Source of the DNA: Flavobacterium sp. AG291
GTDB taxonomy: Bacteria > Bacteroidota > Bacteroidia > Flavobacteriales > Flavobacteriaceae
Reading direction: 5' to 3'
Assembly: GCF_003350375.1 (NCBI RefSeq)
Contig: NZ_QQAR01000012.1
Span: 1-64,000 of the forward strand
DNA: 64,000 nt
Below are positions 1 to 7,289 of this stretch, piece after piece. The position numbers were made by a program, and so were the translations under genes. How positions within the stretch are numbered: the stretch's first letter is position 1; every line of letters starts with the position of its first letter. Below the pieces are notes generated by a model. The model did not search any database. It had not been told where the DNA came from and saw only the letters and a list, made by a program, of their open reading frames with translations.

Positions 1-60
1 AAATATGGGCATAAAAACCCAGACCGCAGCATAGTTTACTTTTGCTTCCTTCTCATTCAT
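1..60 (-). CDS. Partial CDS, 5' end of an unknown gene
   Basis: An ATG at 58-60 opens a frame that stays open for 20 codons to the window edge. The visible peptide begins MNEKEAKVNY and turns hydrophobic (AAVWVFMPIF), which would suit an N-terminal membrane segment. Too little is present to name it. The gene would run leftwards out of the window, in the same direction as the next genes to its right. It could be a chance open frame. Confidence 0.35.
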   Translation of the reverse strand, partial: MNEKEAKVNYAAVWVFMPIF

Positions 61-146
61 AAATTTAAGATTTATCTAAAAACAAATCTAAAGGACCGGA
101 GTGCAGCGAAGTGAAGACCCGAGGATGAAGTAAATCTCAATTAATA

Positions 147-187
147 GAACGCGGATGAAGCGGATTTTGGCGAATTCCCGCGGATTT
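147..187. repeat. Dispersed GCGGAT-type repeat, copy 1
   Basis: This stretch reads GAACGCGGATGAAGCGGATT followed by a second CGCGGATT about 15 bases later. A similar arrangement occurs at 7010-7050. I recall repeats built on CGCGGAT..CGGATT between genes of many Bacteroidota. Both copies here lie in non-coding sequence. Confidence 0.45.
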
Positions 188-201
188 AGCTACAGTACCT
201 C

Positions 202-235
202 AAAAAAAAGCCCTCTCTAACGAAAGGGCTTTGCT
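202..235 (-). terminator. Rho-independent terminator after the YD-type secreted protein
   Basis: AAAGCCCT and AGGGCTTT form a hairpin around a short loop. On the minus strand the stem is followed by a run of T (the A-run at 202-209). It lies 16 bases beyond the stop of the gene at 251-1039. Confidence 0.8.
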
Positions 236-250
236 ATATAATAATCGAGA

Positions 251-1039
251 TTAATTCTTAGAATATTTTATATTCCTTGTAAATTCTGCATCTTTTACCT
301 GCTTACCATTTACTATTTTATATCGTGTCTGTTTTGTCCAGTTTAGGTTTTTATCATACACATATTTATAATAATATTCGTCTGATTTTTCCAGATCACC
401 ATTTTCATTTACGACCTCGTCTTTATCATATATTGAATCGTCTATTTTGACTTTGTGAGTTGATATCACATTTCCACGAGGCCCAATAGAAGTAATCATG
501 ACACTATTACTTTGAAAGTCATATTCTGCAACTTCTTTACCAAAATCAGCGGTACGATCAGTAGTTACTTTCAATTCTATTGGGTATCCTTTTTCATTAT
601 TGATAATCTTGGTAGTACTTACTACTTTTCCCTGCTGGTTCTTATCTATTACCCCAATAAAAAAACCGTTATTGTCATATTCATAAAAAGCAGTCTCACT
701 TGCAAAACCTTTTGCATTTATCAGGTGTTCAAATTTTCGCGCAAGCCTTTTTACCCCTGTAGAATCATACATAAAGGTTAAACGGTCAGTCATTTTCCCA
801 CTGTCATCATACCTTACTTCTGATGTAACCCTATTTTGATTGTTAAAAAGAGTTACTTCTTTTTTGGTCACTTTAGCTCCTGAAGCATCATAAATAATAC
901 TATTTTCAGTTATCTCGCTAACACTTATTCCTTTTCTTAAATCATAAGGGCTATCATGATGCAAAGCAGTATAAATGCTTTGCGCAGATACTGATGCACA
1001 CAGTAAATATAAAATACTGAAGTATTTTAATTTAATCAT
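251..1039 (-). CDS. Secreted YD/RHS-type repeat hypothetical protein
   Basis: A 262-residue protein with a Sec signal peptide (about residues 1-19, ending SVSAQ). The mature part is built of degenerate beta-strand repeats with Y-[DE]-x-x-G/N turns (for example YDDSGKMTDR, YEYDNNGFF, YVYDKNLNWTKQ), the pattern of YD/RHS-like and MORN-like wrapped sheets. No catalytic motif is visible. It follows scoB by 11 bases in the same direction, so it may be read from the sco transcript, and a terminator follows it. A surface or periplasmic structural role is only inference. Confidence 0.7.
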   Translation of the reverse strand: MIKLKYFSILYLLCASVSAQSIYTALHHDSPYDLRKGISVSEITENSIIYDASGAKVTKKEVTLFNNQNRVTSEVRYDDSGKMTDRLTFMYDSTGVKRLARKFEHLINAKGFASETAFYEYDNNGFFIGVIDKNQQGKVVSTTKIINNEKGYPIELKVTTDRTADFGKEVAEYDFQSNSVMITSIGPRGNVISTHKVKIDDSIYDKDEVVNENGDLEKSDEYYYKYVYDKNLNWTKQTRYKIVNGKQVKDAEFTRNIKYSKN

Positions 1040-1050
1040 TACTTCTATTT

Positions 1051-1710
1051 TTAATCTATCACCATTTCAGGGATATCGCCCTCAATGATAAGATTACCTT
1101 CCGTTGCTTTTATAATATCTTCAACCGTTACACCCGGAGCACGCTCTAACAATTTAAAGCCTTCCGGTACGATCTCAAGAACCGCAAGCTCCGTAACTAC
1201 TTTCTTCACGCAGCCAACACCCGTTAGCGGTAGCGAACAACGCTTAAGCAATTTCGATTCACCTGCTTTGTTTACGTGCATCATGGCAACGATGATGTTC
1301 TCAGCCGAAGCTACAAGATCCATTGCGCCACCCATACCTTTTACCATCTTGCCCGGAATTTTCCAGTTGGCAATATCTCCGTTCTCTGCTACTTCCATAG
1401 CACCAAGAATGGTAAGGTCTACCTTCTGTGCACGTATCATTCCGAAGCTTAATGCCGAATCAAAGAATGATGCACCCGGTAATGTTGTTATAGTTTGTTT
1501 TCCTGCATTGATGATATCAGCATCTTCCTCACCTTCAAACGGAAACGGACCCATACCCAATACTCCATTCTCACTCTGGAATTCTACCGATATATCATGC
1601 CTAACGTAATTGGCAACAAGGGTTGGTATACCAATACCAAGGTTAACAAAGTAACCGTCTTTTACTTCTTTCGCAATTCTCTTCGCGATTTGTTCCTTTC
1701 CTAGTGCCAT
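1051..1710 (-). CDS. scoB: Succinyl-CoA:3-oxoacid CoA-transferase, subunit B
   Basis: A 219-residue family I CoA-transferase beta subunit. With subunit A it moves CoA from succinyl-CoA to acetoacetate in ketone-body or acetoacetate catabolism. The motif SENGVLGMGP holds the catalytic glutamate (Glu47), which carries the covalent glutamyl-CoA intermediate in this family, and GIGIPT lies at about 25-30. Length is normal. It starts 1 base after the stop of scoA, so the two subunits are translationally coupled. AtoDA-type acetate CoA-transferase is the nearest alternative, since substrate choice cannot be read from sequence alone. Confidence 0.92.
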   Translation of the reverse strand: MALGKEQIAKRIAKEVKDGYFVNLGIGIPTLVANYVRHDISVEFQSENGVLGMGPFPFEGEEDADIINAGKQTITTLPGASFFDSALSFGMIRAQKVDLTILGAMEVAENGDIANWKIPGKMVKGMGGAMDLVASAENIIVAMMHVNKAGESKLLKRCSLPLTGVGCVKKVVTELAVLEIVPEGFKLLERAPGVTVEDIIKATEGNLIIEGDIPEMVID

Positions 1711-1711
1711 A

Positions 1712-2413
1712 TTAACTTCTTTGTCTTACTGTTCGTTGTTCAATGCGTTTCTCGTATCGTTCCCCTTGAAATATTCGTTGAACGAATATCCCCGGGATAT
1801 GGATCTGGTTCGGGTCAAGCTCTCCAGCCGGAACGAGCTCTTCTACCTCAGCGATAGTAATTTTAGCAGCACCCGCCATACATGAGTTAAAGTTTCTTGC
1901 AGTACCTTTAAAGATAAGGTTACCCGCTTCGTCACCTTTCCATGCTTTTACAATAGAAAACTCAGCTTTAAAAGCCTCTTCCATAATATGCATTTTACCG
2001 TTGAATTCACGTGCCTCTTTACCTTCAGCCACTTCAGTACCATAACCCGCAGGTGTAAAGAATGCCGGGATTCCTGCCTGTGCAGCACGGCATTTTTCGG
2101 CAAGTGTACCCTGTGGTGTAAGCTCTACTTCAAGTTCGCCACTAAGCATCTGCCTTTCAAACTCGGCATTTTCACCTACGTATGACGATATCATTTTTTT
2201 GATTTGTTTCTTTTGCAGCAGCAGTCCAAGGCCAAAATCGTCAACTCCGGCATTGTTAGAAATACAGGTAAGATTGGTTGTTCCTTTTTTAACCAGTTCG
2301 TTAATGCTATTCTCCGGAATACCGCAAAGGCCAAAACCGCCAAGCATTATCGTTACGCCGTCTTTTATATCGTGCAGCGCTTCCCCAACGTTTTGCACTT
2401 TTTTATTAATCAT
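1712..2413 (-). CDS. scoA: Succinyl-CoA:3-oxoacid CoA-transferase, subunit A
   Basis: A 233-residue alpha subunit of the same enzyme. The family signature [11 protein letters not shown] lies at about residues 25-35, and the SNNAG and [14 protein letters not shown] stretches are typical of this subunit. It is the first gene of the scoA-scoB pair, starting at ATG 2413. The last residues ([15 protein letters not shown]) form a short basic tail. The upstream gap of about 70 bases holds the terminator of the mrcA operon, so scoAB should have its own promoter there. I could not identify that promoter convincingly. Confidence 0.92.
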   Translation of the reverse strand: MINKKVQNVGEALHDIKDGVTIMLGGFGLCGIPENSINELVKKGTTNLTCISNNAGVDDFGLGLLLQKKQIKKMISSYVGENAEFERQMLSGELEVELTPQGTLAEKCRAAQAGIPAFFTPAGYGTEVAEGKEAREFNGKMHIMEEAFKAEFSIVKAWKGDEAGNLIFKGTARNFNSCMAGAAKITIAEVEELVPAGELDPNQIHIPGIFVQRIFQGERYEKRIEQRTVRQRS

Positions 2414-2446
2414 ACAATAGAATTTAGTTTTCGCGTATAAATATAT

Positions 2447-2476
2447 AAAAAAACGCCTTCTTTCGAAGACGTTTTG
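2447..2476 (-). terminator. Terminator of the ricT-gldH-mrcA operon
   Basis: AAAACGCCTTC and GAAGACGTTTT pair around a TTTC loop with one mismatch. On the minus strand the hairpin runs into a T-stretch (A-run at 2447-2453). It lies just beyond the mrcA stop at 2483. Confidence 0.75.
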
Positions 2477-2482
2477 TATAAT

Positions 2483-4819
2483 TTAAAAATCAAATCCTGT
2501 CATATCTACATTCAGGGTATCTGATGCAGTAGTATCCTTGACGACTGGTTTGGCACAATCTACTTTGATAGACAGGTTAGCCGGTCGTTCGAATGGTCGT
2601 TCTGAAATCTTATACTCAATAGTGTCGTCGGCATAACATTTCTTCATGAATAAACCGAATATCGGTAGCGCCATGGTAGCACCCTGACCATAAATAAGTC
2701 CTTTAAAGTGAGCCGAACGATCTTCGTTACCTACCCATACACCGGTTGCCAGGTTAGGCACCATACCGATGAACCATCCGTCAGACTGATTTTGGGTTGT
2801 TCCCGTTTTACCGGCAACAGGATTTACGATTTTATAAGGATAACCTGTCATACGATTATAGCCCGAACCACCGGCACCTCCCCATTTCAGCCTTGCTCCC
2901 GATCCACTCTCGGTAACACCTTCAAGCAGCTTAATGATAGCATAGGCAATATCTTTACTCATAACGTCTTTTGTTTCCATTTTACTCTGGAATAACAATA
3001 CGCCATTTTTATCTTCAATCTTACTGATTACGATAGGTTTTACATATACCCCCTGATTAGCGAATGTACTATATGCCGCCACCATATCACTAACTGTAAT
3101 ATCAACTGCTCCAAGAGCAATAGATGGCTGCTCAGGTATCTTGCTTTCCACACCAAGCTTATGGGTAAGATCTACCACTGCTTTAGGACCAACCCTGTCT
3201 ATCAGTTTAGCTGAAATTGTATTTACCGAGTTTGCAAGTGCCTTCTTCAAAGTAATCGGCCCCATAAACTGTCCGTTAGAGTTTTGCGGATTCCAGTCGG
3301 CATCAATACCATATTTACCTTTAGGCATACTGAATGGCGCATCTACCACGGTATCACACGGCGATAAATGTAGCTGCTCTATCGCTGCTGCATATACGAA
3401 AGGCTTGAAGGTAGAACCTACCTGTCTTGCACCCTGCTGTACGTGGTCGTATTGGAAGTGTTTATAATTAATTCCACCCACCCATGCTTTTACGTGTCCG
3501 TCGATTGGGTTCATAGACATTACACCCGTTTGAAGGAAGTGTTTGTAATAACGGATAGAATCTATTGGCGTCATTACAGTATCTCTTTCTCCTTTCCATG
3601 TAAACACTCTCATGTCGGTTTTTACCTTAAACGAAGCTATGATTTCATCTTCATCCTTGCCTTCATCCGTCATTATCCTCCAGCGCTCCGAGTTGCGCAT
3701 TGCCCTGTCTAATATCTTATCGGTTTCAGCCTTAGATATGTTTACGAAAGGTGCATTTGTATTCTTTTTCTGCTGGATAAAAAATTCCTCCTGAAGATTT
3801 GCCAAGTGCTCCTGTACTGCCTCTTCGGCATACTGTTGCATTTTAGAATCGATAGTTGTATATATTTTAAGACCATCACGGTAAATATCATATTCCGATC
3901 CGTCATCTTTAGGATTATCCTTAACCCATTTTTTCATGTAGTCCCTAAGGTACTCCCTAAAATAGGTAGCCACACCTTCGTTATGGCTTTCGGGATTATA
4001 ATCGGTTACTATAGGCTGGGCTGCGAGTTTCTCCTTAGTTGACTCATCCAGTTTTCCGTATTTTACCATCTGGCTTAATACCGTGTTCCTGCGAGCTAGT
4101 ACTTTTTCTTTCCTTTTTTCCTTCATTGGGTTGTACAACGAAGGGTTCTTAAGCATACCTACAAGCACGGCTGCTTCTTCAACCTTAAGGTTTTTAGGCT
4201 CTTTACCAAAGTATATTTTTGATGCCGAACGTATACCCACCGCGTTGTTTACAAAATCAACAGTATTAAAGTACATAGCGATGATCTCTTCTTTTGTATA
4301 CTGCCTTTCAAGCTTGGTTGCGATAATCCATTCTTTTGCTTTCTGTACAATCCTGAAAAGGAAAAATCTTGAGCCTTCTCCATGGAAAAGGTTCTTGGCC
4401 AACTGTTGCGTTATTGTACTCGCACCACCACTGCCTCCAAGTGTAACCATAGCTCTTAATGTACCTCTGGTATCAATACCTGAGTGTTCAAAGAAACGCT
4501 CATCCTCGGTAGCAATCAATGCATCTACCAGTGATTTAGGAAGATCGGCATACTTAACCGGCGTACGGTTCTCCAGGTAAAATTTACCTATGGTCTGACC
4601 GTCTTCCGAAATAATTTCCGTCGCTACGTTAGAATCCGGATTCTCCAATTGCTCAAAGTCGGGCATTCTTCCGAATACTCCCCACGAAGCCAAAAGGAAG
4701 AAAAGGAATATCGACGCAAAGCCTATCCCGAAAATCTTCCAGAACTTTTTTACAAAATATTCAGCCGGATGATCTCCGGAATTTGTATTTGATTTTTTTG
4801 TTGTCTTCTTTATCGCCAT
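2483..4819 (-). CDS. mrcA: Class A penicillin-binding protein (PBP1A type)
   Basis: A bifunctional peptidoglycan synthase of about 778 residues. Positions below count from a TTG two codons upstream of the chosen ATG at 4819. Order of domains: cytoplasmic basic tail, one membrane anchor (about 30-50), GT51 glycosyltransferase domain with the catalytic Glu in TEDERFF (Glu107) and the GGASTITQQLAKNLF motif, then a transpeptidase domain with STFK (Ser471), SVN (533-535) and KTGT (673-676). All key residues are present. It polymerises glycan strands from lipid II and cross-links stem peptides. The ATG was preferred because the TTG leaves almost no room after the gldH stop at 4828. Confidence 0.93.
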   Translation of the reverse strand: MAIKKTTKKSNTNSGDHPAEYFVKKFWKIFGIGFASIFLFFLLASWGVFGRMPDFEQLENPDSNVATEIISEDGQTIGKFYLENRTPVKYADLPKSLVDALIATEDERFFEHSGIDTRGTLRAMVTLGGSGGASTITQQLAKNLFHGEGSRFFLFRIVQKAKEWIIATKLERQYTKEEIIAMYFNTVDFVNNAVGIRSASKIYFGKEPKNLKVEEAAVLVGMLKNPSLYNPMKEKRKEKVLARRNTVLSQMVKYGKLDESTKEKLAAQPIVTDYNPESHNEGVATYFREYLRDYMKKWVKDNPKDDGSEYDIYRDGLKIYTTIDSKMQQYAEEAVQEHLANLQEEFFIQQKKNTNAPFVNISKAETDKILDRAMRNSERWRIMTDEGKDEDEIIASFKVKTDMRVFTWKGERDTVMTPIDSIRYYKHFLQTGVMSMNPIDGHVKAWVGGINYKHFQYDHVQQGARQVGSTFKPFVYAAAIEQLHLSPCDTVVDAPFSMPKGKYGIDADWNPQNSNGQFMGPITLKKALANSVNTISAKLIDRVGPKAVVDLTHKLGVESKIPEQPSIALGAVDITVSDMVAAYSTFANQGVYVKPIVISKIEDKNGVLLFQSKMETKDVMSKDIAYAIIKLLEGVTESGSGARLKWGGAGGSGYNRMTGYPYKIVNPVAGKTGTTQNQSDGWFIGMVPNLATGVWVGNEDRSAHFKGLIYGQGATMALPIFGLFMKKCYADDTIEYKISERPFERPANLSIKVDCAKPVVKDTTASDTLNVDMTGFDF

Positions 4820-4827
4820 CTTCAATA

Positions 4828-5340
4828 TTATTCTGTTGACTCAATTCTAAAACCTACATCAGTTACCCCGTCAAGTTCATTAACGCCCGGCACTTCACCA
4901 CCCTTTCTCACCGCCTGCTGAATGGTAACGGTATACTTACCTGCCTTAGGGAATCTTACATTTTCCTTATACCAAAGCTTGCTCTCCTTAATATCGGTAA
5001 ACCCCTGCCCCATAAGGCTCCCGTCGGGGTTTGCCATAGGATACTCTAAGGTATCTACCTTTACAAGCTTGCTGCCCGGCTCCTGAAGCTGAACAATCAG
5101 GAACAGGTTACTGTACGGATAATCATTGTTATTTCTAACGTTAATAAACATATTATATTTTGACACCGTATCCTTTTGGTCAAAGCTAAAAGACACTTTA
5201 TTATCTTTTTTCCACTTGCCATCAAGCTCCTTGTATTCGTCAAACACACGGGTCTTGTCGCAGGAGATTACCAAAAAAAGCATGCCAAATACAGCAAGGC
5301 TATTCCGTAGGGCTGCCACCGGTATTCTTGTCGTTACCAT
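4828..5340 (-). CDS. gldH: Gliding motility lipoprotein GldH
   Basis: A lipoprotein of about 170 residues. The N-terminus MVTTRIPVAALRNS, a hydrophobic stretch and the lipobox VISC (Cys27) mark it for lipid attachment, and the body (EYKELDGKWKKDN, NNDYPYSNLFLIVQL) matches the GldH family. GldH is required for gliding and for a working type IX secretion apparatus in Flavobacterium johnsoniae. The same frame is open to 5583, but that part only mirrors the low-complexity end of ricT in another frame, so I start at ATG 5340. It overlaps the end of ricT by 41 bases and precedes mrcA by 8. Confidence 0.88.
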   Translation of the reverse strand: MVTTRIPVAALRNSLAVFGMLFLVISCDKTRVFDEYKELDGKWKKDNKVSFSFDQKDTVSKYNMFINVRNNNDYPYSNLFLIVQLQEPGSKLVKVDTLEYPMANPDGSLMGQGFTDIKESKLWYKENVRFPKAGKYTVTIQQAVRKGGEVPGVNELDGVTDVGFRIESTE

Positions 5341-6838
5341 TTTTCTTATTTCGGTTTTTATGGTTTCGGTTCTTATTCCTGTTATTAGGTTTTCTTTCGC
5401 CTTCAGGTCTTTCGGCATTTGGATTTTCACCTTGTGGCCTTTCAGCCTGAGGTCTTTCCGTTCTTGGTTTCTCCGGTCTTTCAGCGTTGTTGTTCCTGTT
5501 CTCGTTAGGTCTTCTTTCGCCTTTAGGCCTGTTATTGTTGTTCCTGTTTTCGTTAGGCTTTCTTTCACCTGCAGGCTTATCATTATTCGTTCTTTCCGTA
5601 CGTTCAGGTCGGTTATCCCTGGCCTCTTTGTTTGCAGGAACTATTTTGTTAGACGGCCTATCGCCAGCCGGCCTGTCCTGTTGCTTTTTATCTACCGGAG
5701 TATTCTCGCGTTTCTTGTCTTTGCCTGGTCTTTTTCTTTTCTTAGGTGCGTCAAAACGCGTAAGGCTGTCCTGACCCATAGCATTCTGGAATGTTTTTTC
5801 TACTTCCGGAGCTACTTCTTCCACAGCATAATCTTCTAGTGAGCTTACACGCTGTTTCAGTTTGTTAAGTTCTACAATCTCTTTTACCTGATCGGCTTTA
5901 AGCACATGCCAGTGAGCCATATTATTAGTGTAAGCAAACCACATCAGCCCTTTAAAGATGTCTACCTTCTGGCAAACAGCATCACCTTTTTCGGTAAATA
6001 CTTTGGTATCCATATCTGGCAGGCCTTTCAGCGCATCCAGATAGGTGTCCAGTTCATAGTTAAGACAACATTTAAGCTTACCGCATTGTCCGGCAAGTTT
6101 TTGTGGATTCAGCGATAACTGTTGGTAACGCGCCGCAGAAGTGTTTACACTCCTAAAGTCCGTTAACCATGTAGAGCAGCAAAGCTCACGCCCACATGAC
6201 CCGATACCTCCAAGACGTGAAGCCTCCTGACGGAAACCTACCTGTTTCATCTCGATACGGGTGCTAAATTCGCGTGCAAAATCTTTAATAAGCTGTCGGA
6301 AATCGACACGGTCGTTTGCCGTGTAATAGAACGTCGCTTTCGACCCATCACCCTGGAATTCGATATCCGATATCTTCATCTCAAGGTTAAGTCGAATCGC
6401 TATTTCCCTTGCCACTACCTTCATCGGTTCTTCCTTATCACGTGCCTCACTCCATATATCAATATCCTTTTGTGAAGCTTTCCTGTAAATTTTCGCTATA
6501 TCAGCATTGTCCTTTACATTCTTTTTCTTCATCTGTACCTTTACCAGTTCACCGGTAAGGGTAACAATGCCTATATCGTGACCCGGAGAAGCCTCAGTAG
6601 CAACAATGTCGCCCATGCTCAGGGTAAGTTTTTCAGTATTTCGGTAAAACTCTTTTCGCCCGTTCTTAAAGCGCACCTCAACGCAGTCAAAAGGCGCTTC
6701 GCCTCCCGGGAGGCTCATATTTGATAACCAGTCGAAGACCGTTAGTTTATTGCAACTGTCCGTCCCGCAGGTCCCGTTATTCTTACATCCTCTGGGTTGT
6801 CCATCCTTGGATCCCGTAGAACAGTTTGTACATGCCAT
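5300..6838 (-). CDS. ricT: PSP1/RicT (YaaT)-family regulatory protein
   Basis: A 512-residue protein. Its N-terminal 330 residues form a PSP1/RicT domain with an opening Cys-rich stretch (residues 3-29) and the conserved clusters GSCGRELCCSTWL and GQCGKLKCCLNYE. In Bacillus the Cys residues of RicT help bind iron-sulfur clusters in the RicAFT complex that affects RNase Y. The last 150 residues are a low-complexity Lys/Arg/Pro/Asn/Glu tail with repeats such as RPNENRNNN and ERPEGERKPN, probably disordered and nucleic-acid binding. The family core is usually shorter. The neighbourhood ricT-gldH is, as I recall, common in Bacteroidota. Confidence 0.85.
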   Translation of the reverse strand: MACTNCSTGSKDGQPRGCKNNGTCGTDSCNKLTVFDWLSNMSLPGGEAPFDCVEVRFKNGRKEFYRNTEKLTLSMGDIVATEASPGHDIGIVTLTGELVKVQMKKKNVKDNADIAKIYRKASQKDIDIWSEARDKEEPMKVVAREIAIRLNLEMKISDIEFQGDGSKATFYYTANDRVDFRQLIKDFAREFSTRIEMKQVGFRQEASRLGGIGSCGRELCCSTWLTDFRSVNTSAARYQQLSLNPQKLAGQCGKLKCCLNYELDTYLDALKGLPDMDTKVFTEKGDAVCQKVDIFKGLMWFAYTNNMAHWHVLKADQVKEIVELNKLKQRVSSLEDYAVEEVAPEVEKTFQNAMGQDSLTRFDAPKKRKRPGKDKKRENTPVDKKQQDRPAGDRPSNKIVPANKEARDNRPERTERTNNDKPAGERKPNENRNNNNRPKGERRPNENRNNNAERPEKPRTERPQAERPQGENPNAERPEGERKPNNRNKNRNHKNRNKKNGNDKNTGGSPTE

Positions 6839-7009
6839 AGTTCGTGTTTATATATAGATCGCGGCCCGGCCGCTACTTGTTCGTAAAATGTTTTTGCGGG
6901 TAAAGATAGTATTTTTTTACGGGAATGTTGTTAAGGGTTTTGATTGGAGCGAAGCTTACTGACTGTAAACTGTTTAATAACATCTTACCTGTCTTTATTA
7001 TGAAATATT

Positions 7010-7050
7010 GAACGCGGATGACACGGATTGAGCGGGTAGACGCGGATTCT
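7010..7050. repeat. Dispersed GCGGAT-type repeat, copy 2
   Basis: GAACGCGGATGACACGGATT followed by CGCGGATT matches the arrangement at 147-187. It is non-coding and sits next to the hairpin elements at 7081-7220. Confidence 0.45.
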
Positions 7051-7080
7051 TTCCTTCGCATGAGTGAGACGCGCATTCAG

Positions 7081-7104
7081 GTTTCCCCTCCGAAGGAGGG
7101 AAAC
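7081..7104. repeat. Short perfect hairpin
   Basis: GTTTCCCCTCC and GGAGGGAAAC pair around a GAA-centred loop. There is no T-run on either side, so it does not look like an ordinary terminator. It adjoins the larger inverted repeat. Confidence 0.55.
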
Positions 7105-7117
7105 CTACTCATACATA

Positions 7118-7220
7118 TCCTCACCCCATCCCTCTCCAAGGGAGAGGATGAAGCTTCACTCGACCCTACTAAGAATCTGCTTCGCTCCCCTCTCGATTGG
7201 AGAGGGGCTGGGGGTGAGGA
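7118..7220. repeat. REP/MITE-like nested inverted repeat
   Basis: The outer arms are TCCTCACCCC..CCTCTCC at the left and GGAGAGGGG..GGGGTGAGGA at the right. They pair over about 20 bases. Each arm also contains its own hairpin (CCCTCTCC/GGGAGAGG and CCCCTCTC/GGAGAGGGG). The right arm type, CCCCTCTC-loop-GGAGAGGGGCTGGGGGTGAGG, is a dispersed repeat seen in many bacterial genomes, as far as I recall. No transposase gene is near. Confidence 0.55.
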
Positions 7221-7235
7221 AAACAAGGGTGAGGC

Positions 7236-7268
7236 CACAAAAAAACCTGCACTCTCATGCAGGTTTTC
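7236..7268 (-). terminator. Terminator of trhO
   Basis: AAAACCTGCA and TGCAGGTTTT form a perfect 10-bp stem. The A-run at 7238-7245 gives the T-stretch on the minus strand. It lies 22 bases past the trhO stop. Confidence 0.85.
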
Positions 7269-7289
7269 TTAATTATATAAATTTAGGTG

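Larger units (their letters stand above)
6839..7289. other. Gene-free stretch with palindromes and repeats
   Basis: About 450 bases without a credible gene. From left to right it holds a short G+C-rich palindrome (GCGGCCCGGCCGC at 6861-6873), A/T-rich sequence likely to carry the ricT promoter, a GCGGAT-type repeat (7010-7050), a perfect hairpin (7081-7104), a large nested inverted repeat (7118-7220) and the trhO terminator. The short frames open here are made of the repeats and show no protein-like composition. Confidence 0.7.

Noticed and set aside
5126..5839. A 237-residue plus-strand frame opposite gldH and ricT
   Set aside because: It mirrors the repetitive ricT tail and the gldH gene, both of which have clear family matches.
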